DNA of 46,248 bases from Deltaproteobacteria bacterium (GTDB taxonomy: Bacteria; Desulfobacterota; Desulfobacteria; Desulfobacterales; Desulfosalsimonadaceae): NCBI GenBank assembly GCA_013151835.1, contig JAADHK010000027.1, forward strand, positions 1 to 46,248, written 5' to 3'. This document shows positions 34,879 to 43,872 of this stretch, piece by piece; the stretch's first letter is position 1; the number at the start of each line of letters is the position of its first letter. A model generated the notes under the pieces. The model made no database searches. It was not told the origin of the DNA and saw only the letters and a list, made by a program, of their open reading frames with translations. The translations under genes were made by a program, and so were the position numbers.

Positions 34879-36972
34879 GTGCTTATAACGTCTTTTTTAT
34901 GGATTCTTATCCTGCTCCTTACGATTTTTGTAATAGTTCTTGCGCAGGCCCTGAAAAAAAAGAAACTCAGCCTGCATGAAGAGCGGCGAAGGCATAGAAA
35001 GACCATGGAAGCGGTCCTTGCCAGGGAAAAGGAGACCCGGCTGATTTTTGATTCCATGAATGATTTTCTTTTTTTCTACGACATGGATGGAAATTTTCTT
35101 GAAGTTAATGCCGCAACTGAAAAGGCGCTGGGACGCCGGATTTTTTCGAAGGATCGTTTAAATCTGAAAGATATCGTGCCTGCGCCGCACGATAAGCAGA
35201 CGGCGGATTTTCTGAAACGTATCAGGGCAAAGGGACAAGAGCGAGGATACATGCGCGTTAAGACCGGGGAAGGGCGTCATCTGATACTCGAACATCATTC
35301 AGTCCTGGTGTGTGACGATTCCGGCACGCCAAGGGGAGTCAGGGGACTTGCCCGTGATGTTACGGAGAATTTTTACACTAAAAGAGCCCTTAAAAGGAGC
35401 GAGAAGCGGTACCGGGCAATTCTTGAAAGTATTGAGGAAGGATATTACGAATGCGATCTTGCGGGAAACCTGACATTCTTCAATCCGGCCCTTGCCGGGA
35501 TGTTGGGTTATCCTGAAAAGGAACTTAAAGGCATGAATTACCGCGCTTTTGTGGAGGACTCTTATGCGGAGGCGGTTTTTGAGGCTTTTAATTCGGTGTT
35601 CCGCACGGGCAGGGCGGTAAAGTCGTTTGACTGGCGGCTTCGGCGAAAGGACGGCAGTTTTTGTCACGTGGAAGCATCCGTTGCATTGATTGGCGGGGAG
35701 GAAGCGGAGGAAACAGGGAAAAAGACTCCTACGGGCTTCAGGGGCATTATCCGGGATATTACCGGGCGAGTCGAGGCCGCCAAAAGGCAGAAATCACTTG
35801 AGGCCCAACTCGTGGTGGCCCAGAGGATGGAGTCCATCGGTGTGCTTGCCGGAGGCATTGCCCATGATTTCAACAATATTCTTTTTCCCATGATCGGGTA
35901 TACGGAAATGGCGGTATCCGACCTGCCCGAAGAGAGCCTGATTCGTGAAAATCTCGAAAGTGTCCTGAAATCGGCCTACAGGGCCCGGGACCTTGTGCGC
36001 CAGATACTGGCCTTCAGCCGGGAGCACGCCGATCAGGTCACGGAGCCGGTTTTTGTTCAGCCGGTCATCCGTGAAATTGCCGGTCTTTTGAGAAAGACTG
36101 TTTCCACGGCGATTGATATCAAAAGCGAGATTGACGATTCCGTTGAAGCCGTAATGATATTGCCGACCCGTTTACATCAGGTGGTTATGAATCTTTGCAC
36201 AAACTCGGTGCAGGCCATGGAAAATGACGAAACCGGGACCTTATACGTAACCCTCGATAAAAAAGATCTTCGCAAAACTGATATTGCCGTCGGGACCGGC
36301 CTGGTGGCAGGCCCCCACGTGGTCATTACTATTTCAGATACCGGCCCGGGGATCAAAGAGGAGATAGCCGGCAAGATTTTCGAGCCCTATTTTACCACCA
36401 AGCCCAAAGATAAGGGGTCGGGACTCGGTCTTGCCATTGTATGGGGGATCGTGAAAAAAGCCGGGGGCATGGTTTTTGCGAAAAATCAGCCGAACGGGGG
36501 CGCTTTATTTGAAATCTATCTTCCTGTTGCAGTTACAAGAAAAGCGCCCGCAGATAAAACCGGGGATTTTTCCCCAGGCCCCGATGCGCTGCCCACGGGG
36601 AGTGAAACCATCCTTCTGGTGGATGATGAACAGGAGATCGTTCTGCTTGAAAAGAGCATCCTTGAAAATCTGGGTTATACGGTGGTTCCCCGCACCAGCA
36701 GCGTAGAGGCTTTAGAGGCATTCAAGTTCGACCCCGCGCGTTTCGATCTGGTGATTACCGACCATTCCATGCCCAACATGACGGGCCTGATGCTCTCAAG
36801 GGTAATTTTTGAAATAAGGCCGGATATCCCGATTCTAATATGCACGGGATTTTCCGAACAGGTTACCGAGGATAAGGTCGCAGCCATGGGCATCCGGCAG
36901 ATGCTCATGAAACCTATTTCTTCCCGTGAGCTGGCTTATGCGGTCCGCAAGGCCGTGGACGGCGGAAAGTGA
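34879..36972 (+). CDS. Membrane-anchored hybrid histidine kinase, PAS-PAS-HisKA-HATPase-REC
   Basis: A 697-residue sensor kinase. One N-terminal transmembrane helix (residues 2-24) is followed by a basic coiled segment, two PAS domains (about 50-165 and 172-298), the phosphoacceptor His329 in GGIAHDFNNILFPMIGY, a HATPase domain (NLCTNSVQAM, DTGPGIK, GSGLGLAIVWG) and a C-terminal receiver (ILLVDDEQE, Asp in LVITDHSMPNMTG, Lys in MKPISS). Lack of a periplasmic domain suggests it senses a cytoplasmic or membrane signal through PAS. The GTG start has AGGGG about 11 bases upstream. No cognate regulator is adjacent. It is convergent with carA. Confidence 0.9.
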   Translation: MLITSFLWILILLLTIFVIVLAQALKKKKLSLHEERRRHRKTMEAVLAREKETRLIFDSMNDFLFFYDMDGNFLEVNAATEKALGRRIFSKDRLNLKDIVPAPHDKQTADFLKRIRAKGQERGYMRVKTGEGRHLILEHHSVLVCDDSGTPRGVRGLARDVTENFYTKRALKRSEKRYRAILESIEEGYYECDLAGNLTFFNPALAGMLGYPEKELKGMNYRAFVEDSYAEAVFEAFNSVFRTGRAVKSFDWRLRRKDGSFCHVEASVALIGGEEAEETGKKTPTGFRGIIRDITGRVEAAKRQKSLEAQLVVAQRMESIGVLAGGIAHDFNNILFPMIGYTEMAVSDLPEESLIRENLESVLKSAYRARDLVRQILAFSREHADQVTEPVFVQPVIREIAGLLRKTVSTAIDIKSEIDDSVEAVMILPTRLHQVVMNLCTNSVQAMENDETGTLYVTLDKKDLRKTDIAVGTGLVAGPHVVITISDTGPGIKEEIAGKIFEPYFTTKPKDKGSGLGLAIVWGIVKKAGGMVFAKNQPNGGALFEIYLPVAVTRKAPADKTGDFSPGPDALPTGSETILLVDDEQEIVLLEKSILENLGYTVVPRTSSVEALEAFKFDPARFDLVITDHSMPNMTGLMLSRVIFEIRPDIPILICTGFSEQVTEDKVAAMGIRQMLMKPISSRELAYAVRKAVDGGK

Positions 36973-37076
36973 TTCGGCGTTTTGATGACTTCGACATAGC
37001 TTAAAAATGTTTTTATATGTTACAGGTCATTGATTTTTTTGCACAATATCTCAATAAGTTTGGGGAACATCCGGAA

Positions 37077-37101
37077 ACGGGCGGGGTTTATCCCCGCCCG
37101 T
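37077..37101. repeat. Perfect 10-bp palindrome
   Basis: ACGGGCGGGG/CCCCGCCCGT (37077-37086 and 37092-37101) with loop TTTAT. It is related to the palindrome at 24560-24580. It lies in the gap between the convergent hybrid kinase and carA genes (36973-37209). The gap also holds a TGGTGA/TCACCA hairpin near 37182-37197. No U-tract follows either stem. Confidence 0.65.
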
Positions 37102-37209
37102 GCTGAAGATCAGTGTATCGGGGCGCCCACCGTGCTAAATCTTAACAGTTTGAAATAATAGATAAATTGTTTTAACATATAGTGGTGATCCTTCACCATG
37201 AAGAGCTTT

Positions 37210-38349
37210 TTACGAGTCCTGCATTAAGCCGACAAACTCGTCGAAAAGATAGCGTGCGTCATGCGGTCCGGGACAGGCTTCGGGGTGGTACTGGACGGCG
37301 AACAAAGGTAACTTTTTGTGGCAAAAACCCTCGAGGGTGTTATCGTTCAGGTTTATGTGGGTGATCTCGATGTCGTTTTGATTCAGGGTCTCCATATCCA
37401 CGGCAAACCCGTGGTTCTGGGATGTGATCTCCACGCGGCGGGTGGAAAGATTCCGGACGGGCTGATTTACACCGTGATGTCCGAACTTGAGCTTGTAGGT
37501 TTTTGCTCCAAGGGCAAGGCCCACGAGCTGAATTCCAAGGCAGATCCCGAACATGGGGGCATGGCCCAGGAGTTTTCGGATCGTTTCCACGGCATAGGTG
37601 ACCGGTGCGGGGTCTCCGGGCCCGTTGGACAGGAAAATTCCGTTCGGCTTCAGGTTTTTAATCGTTTCCGGTGATGTCCGGGCCGGGACCACCAGAACCT
37701 CGCACCCCGCAGCCTCAAGGCAGCGCAGAATATTGTACTTGATACCGAAATCAAGAGCCACGACACTTAATTTTTCTCCTCTTTCCCGCCAGATCGTGGA
37801 ATCGAGGGGGGAGGTTTCGGAATAAACCGGCATGCGCACGTTATTTTTCCAGAAATACGGGAAGTCGGAGGTGACTGAAGATACCAGGTCCCGACCTGTC
37901 ATGGCCGGTATTTCCCGGGCGCGCACGGAAAGAGACCCCGGATCGAGATCCTTCGTGGAGATAATGCCCCGCATGGCCCCGGCTTTTCTGATATGACGGG
38001 TAAGCGCCCGTGTATCGAGTTCGTCTATGCCCGGCACGCCGGCGGATTTAAGGTATGCACCAAGGGATTGGGTTGATCTGAAGTTGCTTGGAAATTCCTG
38101 GTATTCCCTCATGATGAATGCAGACACGCAAATACCGTCCGACTCCACGTCATCGGGGTTTATGCCGTAATTGCCGATGAGCGGATAGGTCATGGTGACC
38201 ATCTGGCCCGTGTAGGACGGATCCGTCAGTATTTCCTGGTACCCGGCCATGCCGGTGTTAAAGACCACCTCTCCTCCGGTATCGCACGGTCCGGTGAAGC
38301 TGCGGCATTCAAATGTCTTCCCGTCTTCCAGCGCCAGCATTGCTTTCAT
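37210..38349 (-). CDS. carA: Carbamoyl-phosphate synthase small subunit
   Basis: A 379-residue glutaminase subunit of carbamoyl-phosphate synthase, delivering ammonia to CarB for pyrimidine and arginine synthesis. The N-terminal domain begins MKAMLALEDGKTFECRSF. The class I amidotransferase domain has the nucleophile Cys in MFGICLGIQLVGLALGAKT and the His-Glu pair in VQYHPEACPGPHD; the usual LGHQ reads LGIQ. The ATG at 38349 gives the family N-terminus; ATG 38364 and TTG/other starts to 38409 are possible, and none has a strong ribosome site. carB is not adjacent. The last residues and stop codon coincide with the end sequence of the dispersed 115-bp repeat. Confidence 0.95.
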   Translation of the reverse strand: MKAMLALEDGKTFECRSFTGPCDTGGEVVFNTGMAGYQEILTDPSYTGQMVTMTYPLIGNYGINPDDVESDGICVSAFIMREYQEFPSNFRSTQSLGAYLKSAGVPGIDELDTRALTRHIRKAGAMRGIISTKDLDPGSLSVRAREIPAMTGRDLVSSVTSDFPYFWKNNVRMPVYSETSPLDSTIWRERGEKLSVVALDFGIKYNILRCLEAAGCEVLVVPARTSPETIKNLKPNGIFLSNGPGDPAPVTYAVETIRKLLGHAPMFGICLGIQLVGLALGAKTYKLKFGHHGVNQPVRNLSTRRVEITSQNHGFAVDMETLNQNDIEITHINLNDNTLEGFCHKKLPLFAVQYHPEACPGPHDARYLFDEFVGLMQDS

Positions 38350-38429
38350 GGTTTTATCTTTCATTATATTTTTTGTGATTTTTTGACAAAAAGGCGATCC
38401 CTGCCCCAACTAAAACCCGGTCTTAAGGG

Positions 38430-38544
38430 CTCGTAAAAAGCTCCATATGCAAGGCGCGCGAGTCGGGAAAGGGCGAAGGCGTACTTTTTGTACGTTGAGC
38501 TCTTTCACGGCTCGCGCAACGCCGCAGATGGAGTTTTTTACGAG
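38430..38544. repeat. 115-bp MITE-like palindromic element
   Basis: A long imperfect palindrome with terminal CTCGTAAAAA.CTCCAT and its complement at the other end (GATGGAG, TTTTTTACGAG). Arms of about 55 bases match at roughly three quarters of positions around a centre GTACTTTTTGTAC. A right-arm half copy is at 2906-2962, and the terminal 16 bases recur at 37205-37220 over the carA stop. It lies between carA and the glutamate synthase gene upstream, and has no coding capacity of its own. Confidence 0.75.
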
Positions 38545-38554
38545 TCCGTCATAG

Positions 38555-40897
38555 TTAACCCATGGGATCGTTTTCCACAAGCGCCCATACACCGCAGGGG
38601 CATGAGCCCGCGCAGAAACCGCATCCTATACAACGGTCGGGGTCGACTGCGTACTCCCATTCATTATTCGGACGTTCCTCCCGGCTGATGGCCGCCTGGG
38701 GGCAGACCGCAACGCAGATTCCGCAGTCACGGCAGGCTCCGCAAGACGCGCACGAGGACCCGCAGGCAGAAAGGTCGTCAAACCGGGTCGTGCGTGGATC
38801 AAAATACTCTAATACAACCCTGGACTTGTCGATCACCGGCCGTTTGGCTCCTTTGGGCCGGCGGCCGGTGAGCATCTCGTGTATGGCTGCTGCGGCTGTC
38901 CTACCCTCACCGATGGCATCTGTTAAAAGGCCGGGGCGTACGATGTCGCCGATGGCAAAAAGCTTTGGATCAGTAGTTTGAAAATCATCGTTTACCATGA
39001 CAAACCCTTGCTCGCTTTTCACCGTGTCAGGTAAAAATTCCAGGTCGGGCATATCGCCTATGGAAATGATCACGGTGGCGGCCGGTATGGTTTCGCCGGT
39101 TTGAAGGACAACCCCGTCTTTAGTGATCTCTTTTGTAAAACAGGGCCATCTGAATTTTGCACCCGCAGCCTCGGCATGGGCTCTTTCCTTGCCGAATGAC
39201 GCGGGTTTCTGTACGTCTATGAGGGTCATCTCCCGTGCGCCCAGTCTGTGGGCCTCCACCGCCACGTCGCAGCCCACGTTCCCGGCCCCTATGATCACGA
39301 CCTTTTTCCCGGGATCGATGCCGTCCTTTTTGGACCGGGCCAGAAAATCATTTGCAGTGATCGCCAGTTCATTTCCCGGGATCGGAAGCATTCTGGGTTT
39401 TTGCGCCCCGGTTGCGATCACTATGAAATCATGGCCTTTTTTAAGATATTCAAAATCGTCTTTTTCAAATTTCTGTTGCAAGTGAACATGGGGCAGAACC
39501 TTTCTGACCCGTTCCAGCTCGGCGTCGAGCACATCTTTTGGAATCCGCTCTTCGGGGATCACTGCGCTGATCTTGCCCCCCAGCTTCTCGGACATGTCGT
39601 AGATGGTCGCCTCATGTCCCGCGCGCCTCAATTGCCAGGCCACGGATATTCCGGCGGGGCCGCCGCCGATGACCGCGATTCTTTTCCCGTCCGTGTCAGG
39701 CAGTTCGGGCACGCCGGCCCGTATGCTCGCCTTTCCGATCTGCGTGATGTCCACGGACGGCATGAATGCGTCCTGACGGGTGCATGCGTTCATGCAGATA
39801 TTGGGACAAAGGTAACCGCATACCGTTGCGGGAAACGGGGTATAGGCCAGCGCAAGGTCCACTGCCTCGTCAACACGGCCGTCGCGGATCAGCCGCCATC
39901 GGTCATGCACCGGGATTCCGGTTGGGCAGGCCGATTCGCAGGGCGCGCTGTATTTTCGGTTCTCCCATACCGGGACATATCGTCGAAGTTCGCCGGTCGT
40001 GATCAGGGGTATCTGGCTGACATCAAAGTCTATGAGGTCTCCGACCATTCCGCCCGGTCCCAGTTCCCTGTCCCATGCATTTTCACGGAAATCGGACATT
40101 GAAAGGACAGCGCCGGTCCCTTTTTCATGGGGGGATTTCGCGACAATAAGCTGCCAGTCCTCCCGAACCAGGAGCTTTTCCAGCATATCCCGATGGCCGG
40201 TGCTTTCAAGAAAGTCCTTCATGCCTGCGGCAAGCCATTGCCAGTCATTGTCTGAAATGGGGATTTGTTTTGCGTCATCCTTGCTGAAGCCGCTGTGGGG
40301 ACCTCGGAAAAAAACCCTGCCGCCCACCATGCCCACAAGGGGCCTGTAGCCAAGGACATTATTTGGGGTTTGAGGATTAAAACCGCAGATCACGGCGATT
40401 CCGCCGGCCATGAACTCTCCGAAAAAATCGCCCGCAGACCCGAGTGCCCACAGCTCCGGGGGTGCGAACCTGGGGTTGTGTTTGGTCATGGTCATGCCCC
40501 TGGAACCGATGCTCCCGGCAATATAGACCTTACCCTGGGCCATGGCATTGGCGATACCGTTACCGGCATTGCCGTGGACGACAATCGTTGCTCCGGCGTT
40601 CAGCCAGCCCACATCGTCGGACGCCTGTTTCATGGCATCGATTCGCGTATTGGGAAATCCCATGGCGCCGAGGCGCTGACCCGTCGGCCCCGTAATCCGT
40701 ATATGGACCGGATCATCTCCGGCCTTCCAGAGTCTGCCACCGATTCCGTGCTGGCCGAAGGCCTGGACCTCTATGCGGCGTAAGCCCTTTGCCACGGCAT
40801 TCTGGATCTGTTCTTCAAGAGTTCTGGATTCTATCCGAATACCATCAACCTTACCTGAAATCACATGATATTGCTGATTTGACATTTTATTCACCAT
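38555..40897 (-). CDS. Glutamate synthase GXGXG domain fused to GltD-like oxidoreductase and ferredoxin
   Basis: A 780-residue fusion. Residues 1-250 are the GXGXG beta-helix that closes glutamate synthase large subunits (GLRRIEVQAFGQHGIGGRLW, GNAGNGIANAMAQGKVYIAG). Residues 310-700 are a GltD-like flavoprotein: Cys-rich Fe-S N-terminus (CESACPTGIP, CGYLCPNICMNACTR), FAD site AVIGGGPAGISVAW, and NAD(P)H site VVIIGAGNVGCDVAV. The C-terminus carries two further [4Fe-4S] ferredoxin motifs (CRDCGICVAVCP, CIGCGFCAGSCP). It should feed electrons to the FMN subunit encoded just upstream, six bases away. ATG 40885, with GGTG before it, is an alternative start. Confidence 0.9.
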   Translation of the reverse strand: MVNKMSNQQYHVISGKVDGIRIESRTLEEQIQNAVAKGLRRIEVQAFGQHGIGGRLWKAGDDPVHIRITGPTGQRLGAMGFPNTRIDAMKQASDDVGWLNAGATIVVHGNAGNGIANAMAQGKVYIAGSIGSRGMTMTKHNPRFAPPELWALGSAGDFFGEFMAGGIAVICGFNPQTPNNVLGYRPLVGMVGGRVFFRGPHSGFSKDDAKQIPISDNDWQWLAAGMKDFLESTGHRDMLEKLLVREDWQLIVAKSPHEKGTGAVLSMSDFRENAWDRELGPGGMVGDLIDFDVSQIPLITTGELRRYVPVWENRKYSAPCESACPTGIPVHDRWRLIRDGRVDEAVDLALAYTPFPATVCGYLCPNICMNACTRQDAFMPSVDITQIGKASIRAGVPELPDTDGKRIAVIGGGPAGISVAWQLRRAGHEATIYDMSEKLGGKISAVIPEERIPKDVLDAELERVRKVLPHVHLQQKFEKDDFEYLKKGHDFIVIATGAQKPRMLPIPGNELAITANDFLARSKKDGIDPGKKVVIIGAGNVGCDVAVEAHRLGAREMTLIDVQKPASFGKERAHAEAAGAKFRWPCFTKEITKDGVVLQTGETIPAATVIISIGDMPDLEFLPDTVKSEQGFVMVNDDFQTTDPKLFAIGDIVRPGLLTDAIGEGRTAAAAIHEMLTGRRPKGAKRPVIDKSRVVLEYFDPRTTRFDDLSACGSSCASCGACRDCGICVAVCPQAAISREERPNNEWEYAVDPDRCIGCGFCAGSCPCGVWALVENDPMG

Positions 40898-40903
40898 TAT
40901 TTT

Positions 40904-42538
40904 CTAAACCACATATTTGATCTTAAGCCTGTCGGCAATATCCTTATCATCAATCCCCAGCGCATCGGACATGCCTATGGGAAGAGAGGTGGAGCGTCCC
41001 AGGGGAGCCATTATTTTTCGGAGTTCCGTGTCAAAGCTTACAAAAACATCCACAACCCTCTGGGCCACGGCCTCGGGATCGAGCCGTCTGTACAGGCGCG
41101 GATCCTGGGATGTAATACCCTTGGGGCAGAGACCGATGTTGCAGATATTGCAGCGTCCGGATTCCGAGCCGAGACACCCGGCGGCCGCCTGCATGATATA
41201 CTTGCCGGTCTGAACGCCGCTTGCTCCCAGCATGATCAGTGAGGCGGCATTGGCCGCGAGGTTGCCGGTCTTCCCAACGCCGCCGCCGGCAAAGATCGGG
41301 ATTTCGTTCTGCTGGCCGATGGTCACCAGGTTCAGGTAGCAGTCCCGGACGCAGCTTGCAATGGGATGGCCCATGTGGTCCATGGAGACATTATAGGCCG
41401 CGCCCGTGCCGCCGTCCTCCCCGTCAATGGAGATTCCCGCCGCGTACTGGTTTCTGGACAGGTTATTTAATACGGCCATTGCAGTTGAAGTTGCTGATAT
41501 CTTAGGATATACCGGTACTCTGAATCCCCAGGCCATGTACATGGACTGGATCATCTTGGCGACAGACTCCTCGATGGAGTACTGGGTCTGGTGGGTCGGC
41601 GGGCTCGGAAGGCTTATTCCCTCCGGGACCCCGCGGATGGTGGCGATGAGCTTTTTCACCTTGTGCCACATCAAAAGACCGCCGTCGCCTGGTTTGGCTC
41701 CCTGTCCGTACTTGATCTCCACAGCGCAGGGATCGACTTTCATTTCCGGGATGGCATGGATAATTTCATCCCATCCAAAGTATCCGGATGCTATCTGCAG
41801 AATCACATACCGGAGGAAGCGGGACCGGAGCAGCCTGGGGGGGCATCCTCCTTCACCCGTGCACATGCGCACCGGCATTTTGAGTTCCTCGTTCAAATAG
41901 GCCACTCCCATCTGGAGACCCTCCCACATGGTGGGTGAAAGGGCGCCAAACGACATCCCTCCTATGATCAGGGGATAAATCTCGCGCACAGGCGGAATCC
42001 ATCCGTTTTCACGGATGAACTTGAGATTTTTTTCGGGCGGAAGCACACGGCCGAGGAGTGTGCGCAGCTCAAACTCGTGGCGGCCCGCATCCAGAGCCGG
42101 GTCGGTGAGCATGGATATCCGGATGAATTTTATGCGGTCGAGAACGCCTCCGGGCACATTGCGCCTGCCGCCCCGGCGCTGGGGCTGGCCCCCCTGGTTG
42201 ATGTGGTACCTGAGCTTGTCCGTTTCATCGCCGGCCATGGGCATGATGGCATCATTGGGGCAGGCCATGGTACACATGGCGCATCCCACGCAATGGTAGG
42301 CGGGCGCTGTTTTCTGGCGTATGCCGTAATAGGTTTTATAAACATTGCCCCCGGGCTGGTTCCCCTCGATATCAACCTCTATAAGTCGCTTGCGGAAAAC
42401 GCCCAGCTCTATGGCGGATACCGGACAGACCGCCGTGCAGCGGCCGCACAAAGTACATTTGTCCTTATCCCAGAGGATCTGCCAGGGTAGATCCTTTATG
42501 CTTAATGAAGATGGGGTAATGGTTCCGATTGTTGACAT
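40904..42538 (-). CDS. Glutamate synthase FMN/Fe-S synthase subunit, archaeal type
   Basis: A 544-residue protein with an N-terminal 2[4Fe-4S] ferredoxin domain (CTLCGRCTAVCPVSAI, CVGCAMCTMACPNDAI) and the FMN-binding synthase TIM barrel of glutamate synthase (IGGMSFGALSPTMWEGLQ, IKYGQGAKPGDGGLLMW, ISIDGEDGGTGAAY, FAGGGVGKTGNLA). Cysteines in CNICNIGLCPKG fit the [3Fe-4S] site. It combines 2-oxoglutarate with ammonia made by the separate glutaminase subunit. GAGG is eight bases before the start. Its first 37 bases overlap the glutaminase gene. Confidence 0.93.
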   Translation of the reverse strand: MSTIGTITPSSLSIKDLPWQILWDKDKCTLCGRCTAVCPVSAIELGVFRKRLIEVDIEGNQPGGNVYKTYYGIRQKTAPAYHCVGCAMCTMACPNDAIMPMAGDETDKLRYHINQGGQPQRRGGRRNVPGGVLDRIKFIRISMLTDPALDAGRHEFELRTLLGRVLPPEKNLKFIRENGWIPPVREIYPLIIGGMSFGALSPTMWEGLQMGVAYLNEELKMPVRMCTGEGGCPPRLLRSRFLRYVILQIASGYFGWDEIIHAIPEMKVDPCAVEIKYGQGAKPGDGGLLMWHKVKKLIATIRGVPEGISLPSPPTHQTQYSIEESVAKMIQSMYMAWGFRVPVYPKISATSTAMAVLNNLSRNQYAAGISIDGEDGGTGAAYNVSMDHMGHPIASCVRDCYLNLVTIGQQNEIPIFAGGGVGKTGNLAANAASLIMLGASGVQTGKYIMQAAAGCLGSESGRCNICNIGLCPKGITSQDPRLYRRLDPEAVAQRVVDVFVSFDTELRKIMAPLGRSTSLPIGMSDALGIDDKDIADRLKIKYVV

Positions 42539-43632
42539 ATTGTTACCTCGCGGCGATCCGGTTTTACTAAAACAGTGTCAGTGTGCATGGGTTGAAAATC
42601 TGCGGTTGCGTCACGGTCCGGCAATACGGCGTCAAGGCCGCAGGTCTCCGATGAAAATACATACATTCCCGGCCGTCCGCCGACGATACCGGGGCGTAGT
42701 TTTTTCCGGTCCTGGGCCATGAACATGGTGCTGTCCGGCAAAACCCCTATGACGCAGTTGGGCCCGTCTATGATAAGCTTCCGGCAGGATTGCTTAAGCT
42801 GCTTGAGGAAAGGTCCGTCCGGGTGGGCCTTTAAGGCCTCTTCCCGGAGCGGTGTTATCACGTGCTTGTATGCCTCGATCCCCAGGTTAAGATGAGTAAG
42901 CGTATAATGGAGAATATGGACAAAAACCTCGGAATCGGAATAAAATCCCGTGTATCCAGGCTCTCCCCTTGATATGAGATATTCACGTATCGGCACGAAG
43001 GCCGTGTTCTCGCCATTGGTCATGGTGGAAAAACCCTGGATGAAAAAAGGGTGGCAGGCATAGAGATTAATGGCATAGTTCGTGTTCTGTCTCCCCTGGG
43101 CCATTATGATCCTTGCGTCCAGGTCCTTGTCCCCGAGCTTCAGGAATTTTCCCACTGCCAGGGGATCCCCGATCTCCTTGATCATGACGGTATCGGGCCA
43201 GAAGGAAAAGACGATCATGTCTTTTTTTTCATTTCCCATGGCCTGCAGGCTCAGTCGTATATGCGTGAGGCGTGAAAAGCGTTCCGTGTCGCTGATTTCT
43301 TCCCATTCTTCCGGGTATTCATAGGCCCGGATCAGGTAGATGTCACGCTTTGGGATCCCGGGCGGTGTTGTTTTCGGGGTCTTGATCGATATCTTGTACT
43401 TTGTCATAAACCCCTGGTCGAGCATGTATTCGTCCAGTTTCCGGATACCTGAATCCGTAAAAATTCCCGAAAGTATGGGCGCATCCTTCATTTTTTCCAG
43501 CGGTCCGCCGAGTCCTCGTAAAAACAGGCCGACCCCGGATCCGTCATGTCCTTCACGCATGACGTCAAGCGCGTTTAACGCAACCATCGGCGAAACCGGT
43601 GTATCGCTACTGATGGCTAACAAACGGCACAT
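42502..43632 (-). CDS. Class II glutamine amidotransferase subunit of glutamate synthase
   Basis: A 376-residue Ntn-type glutaminase. The nucleophile is Cys2 of MCRLLAISSD, exposed after Met removal, followed by the family motif EGHDGSGVG. This equals the N-terminal domain of ordinary GltB as a separate protein. AAAGGAG lies six bases before ATG 43632, so the 14 extra codons upstream are not used; the Cys must be at the N-terminus for activity. It is the first gene of the minus-strand cluster and overlaps the synthase subunit by 37 bases. Confidence 0.93.
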   Translation of the reverse strand: MCRLLAISSDTPVSPMVALNALDVMREGHDGSGVGLFLRGLGGPLEKMKDAPILSGIFTDSGIRKLDEYMLDQGFMTKYKISIKTPKTTPPGIPKRDIYLIRAYEYPEEWEEISDTERFSRLTHIRLSLQAMGNEKKDMIVFSFWPDTVMIKEIGDPLAVGKFLKLGDKDLDARIIMAQGRQNTNYAINLYACHPFFIQGFSTMTNGENTAFVPIREYLISRGEPGYTGFYSDSEVFVHILHYTLTHLNLGIEAYKHVITPLREEALKAHPDGPFLKQLKQSCRKLIIDGPNCVIGVLPDSTMFMAQDRKKLRPGIVGGRPGMYVFSSETCGLDAVLPDRDATADFQPMHTDTVLVKPDRREVTICQQSEPLPHLH

Positions 43633-43774
43633 AATGACTCCTTTATATATATAACGTAATATGTTATTCCGCAAATAATGGTGCTTGGCATCAAGTTAAA
43701 ATATTCCCCGGCCATCCTGCAAGGGGCAATAAGTTTGTATGCAAACGGGGTAATTTGCAAGAATTATTTTGCGA

Positions 43775-43802
43775 TTGACTATAAGGTCGGCTGTGGTAAT
43801 AT
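43775..43802 (+). promoter_or_regulatory. Sigma-70 type promoter for the small exported protein
   Basis: TTGACT (43775-43780), a 16-base spacer and TAATAT (43797-43802), 70 bases before ATG 43873. Both boxes match well. The rest of the 240-base divergent gap holds the glutaminase ribosome site and an A/T-rich ATAAC/GTTAT inverted repeat near 43652-43668 that could belong to the glutamate synthase promoter. Confidence 0.55.
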
Positions 43803-43872
43803 GTACAGATATTGTCTGCTGGCGGATCTCCCGGCATGAAACCAAAGCCCTTTTTCCGGAAGGATGATTTTG

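Noticed and set aside
39248-40102. 284-codon open frame on the plus strand
   Set aside because: Antisense to the GltD-like fusion, which has intact FAD, NAD(P)H and Fe-S motifs. The antisense product is His/Arg-rich without domain features.
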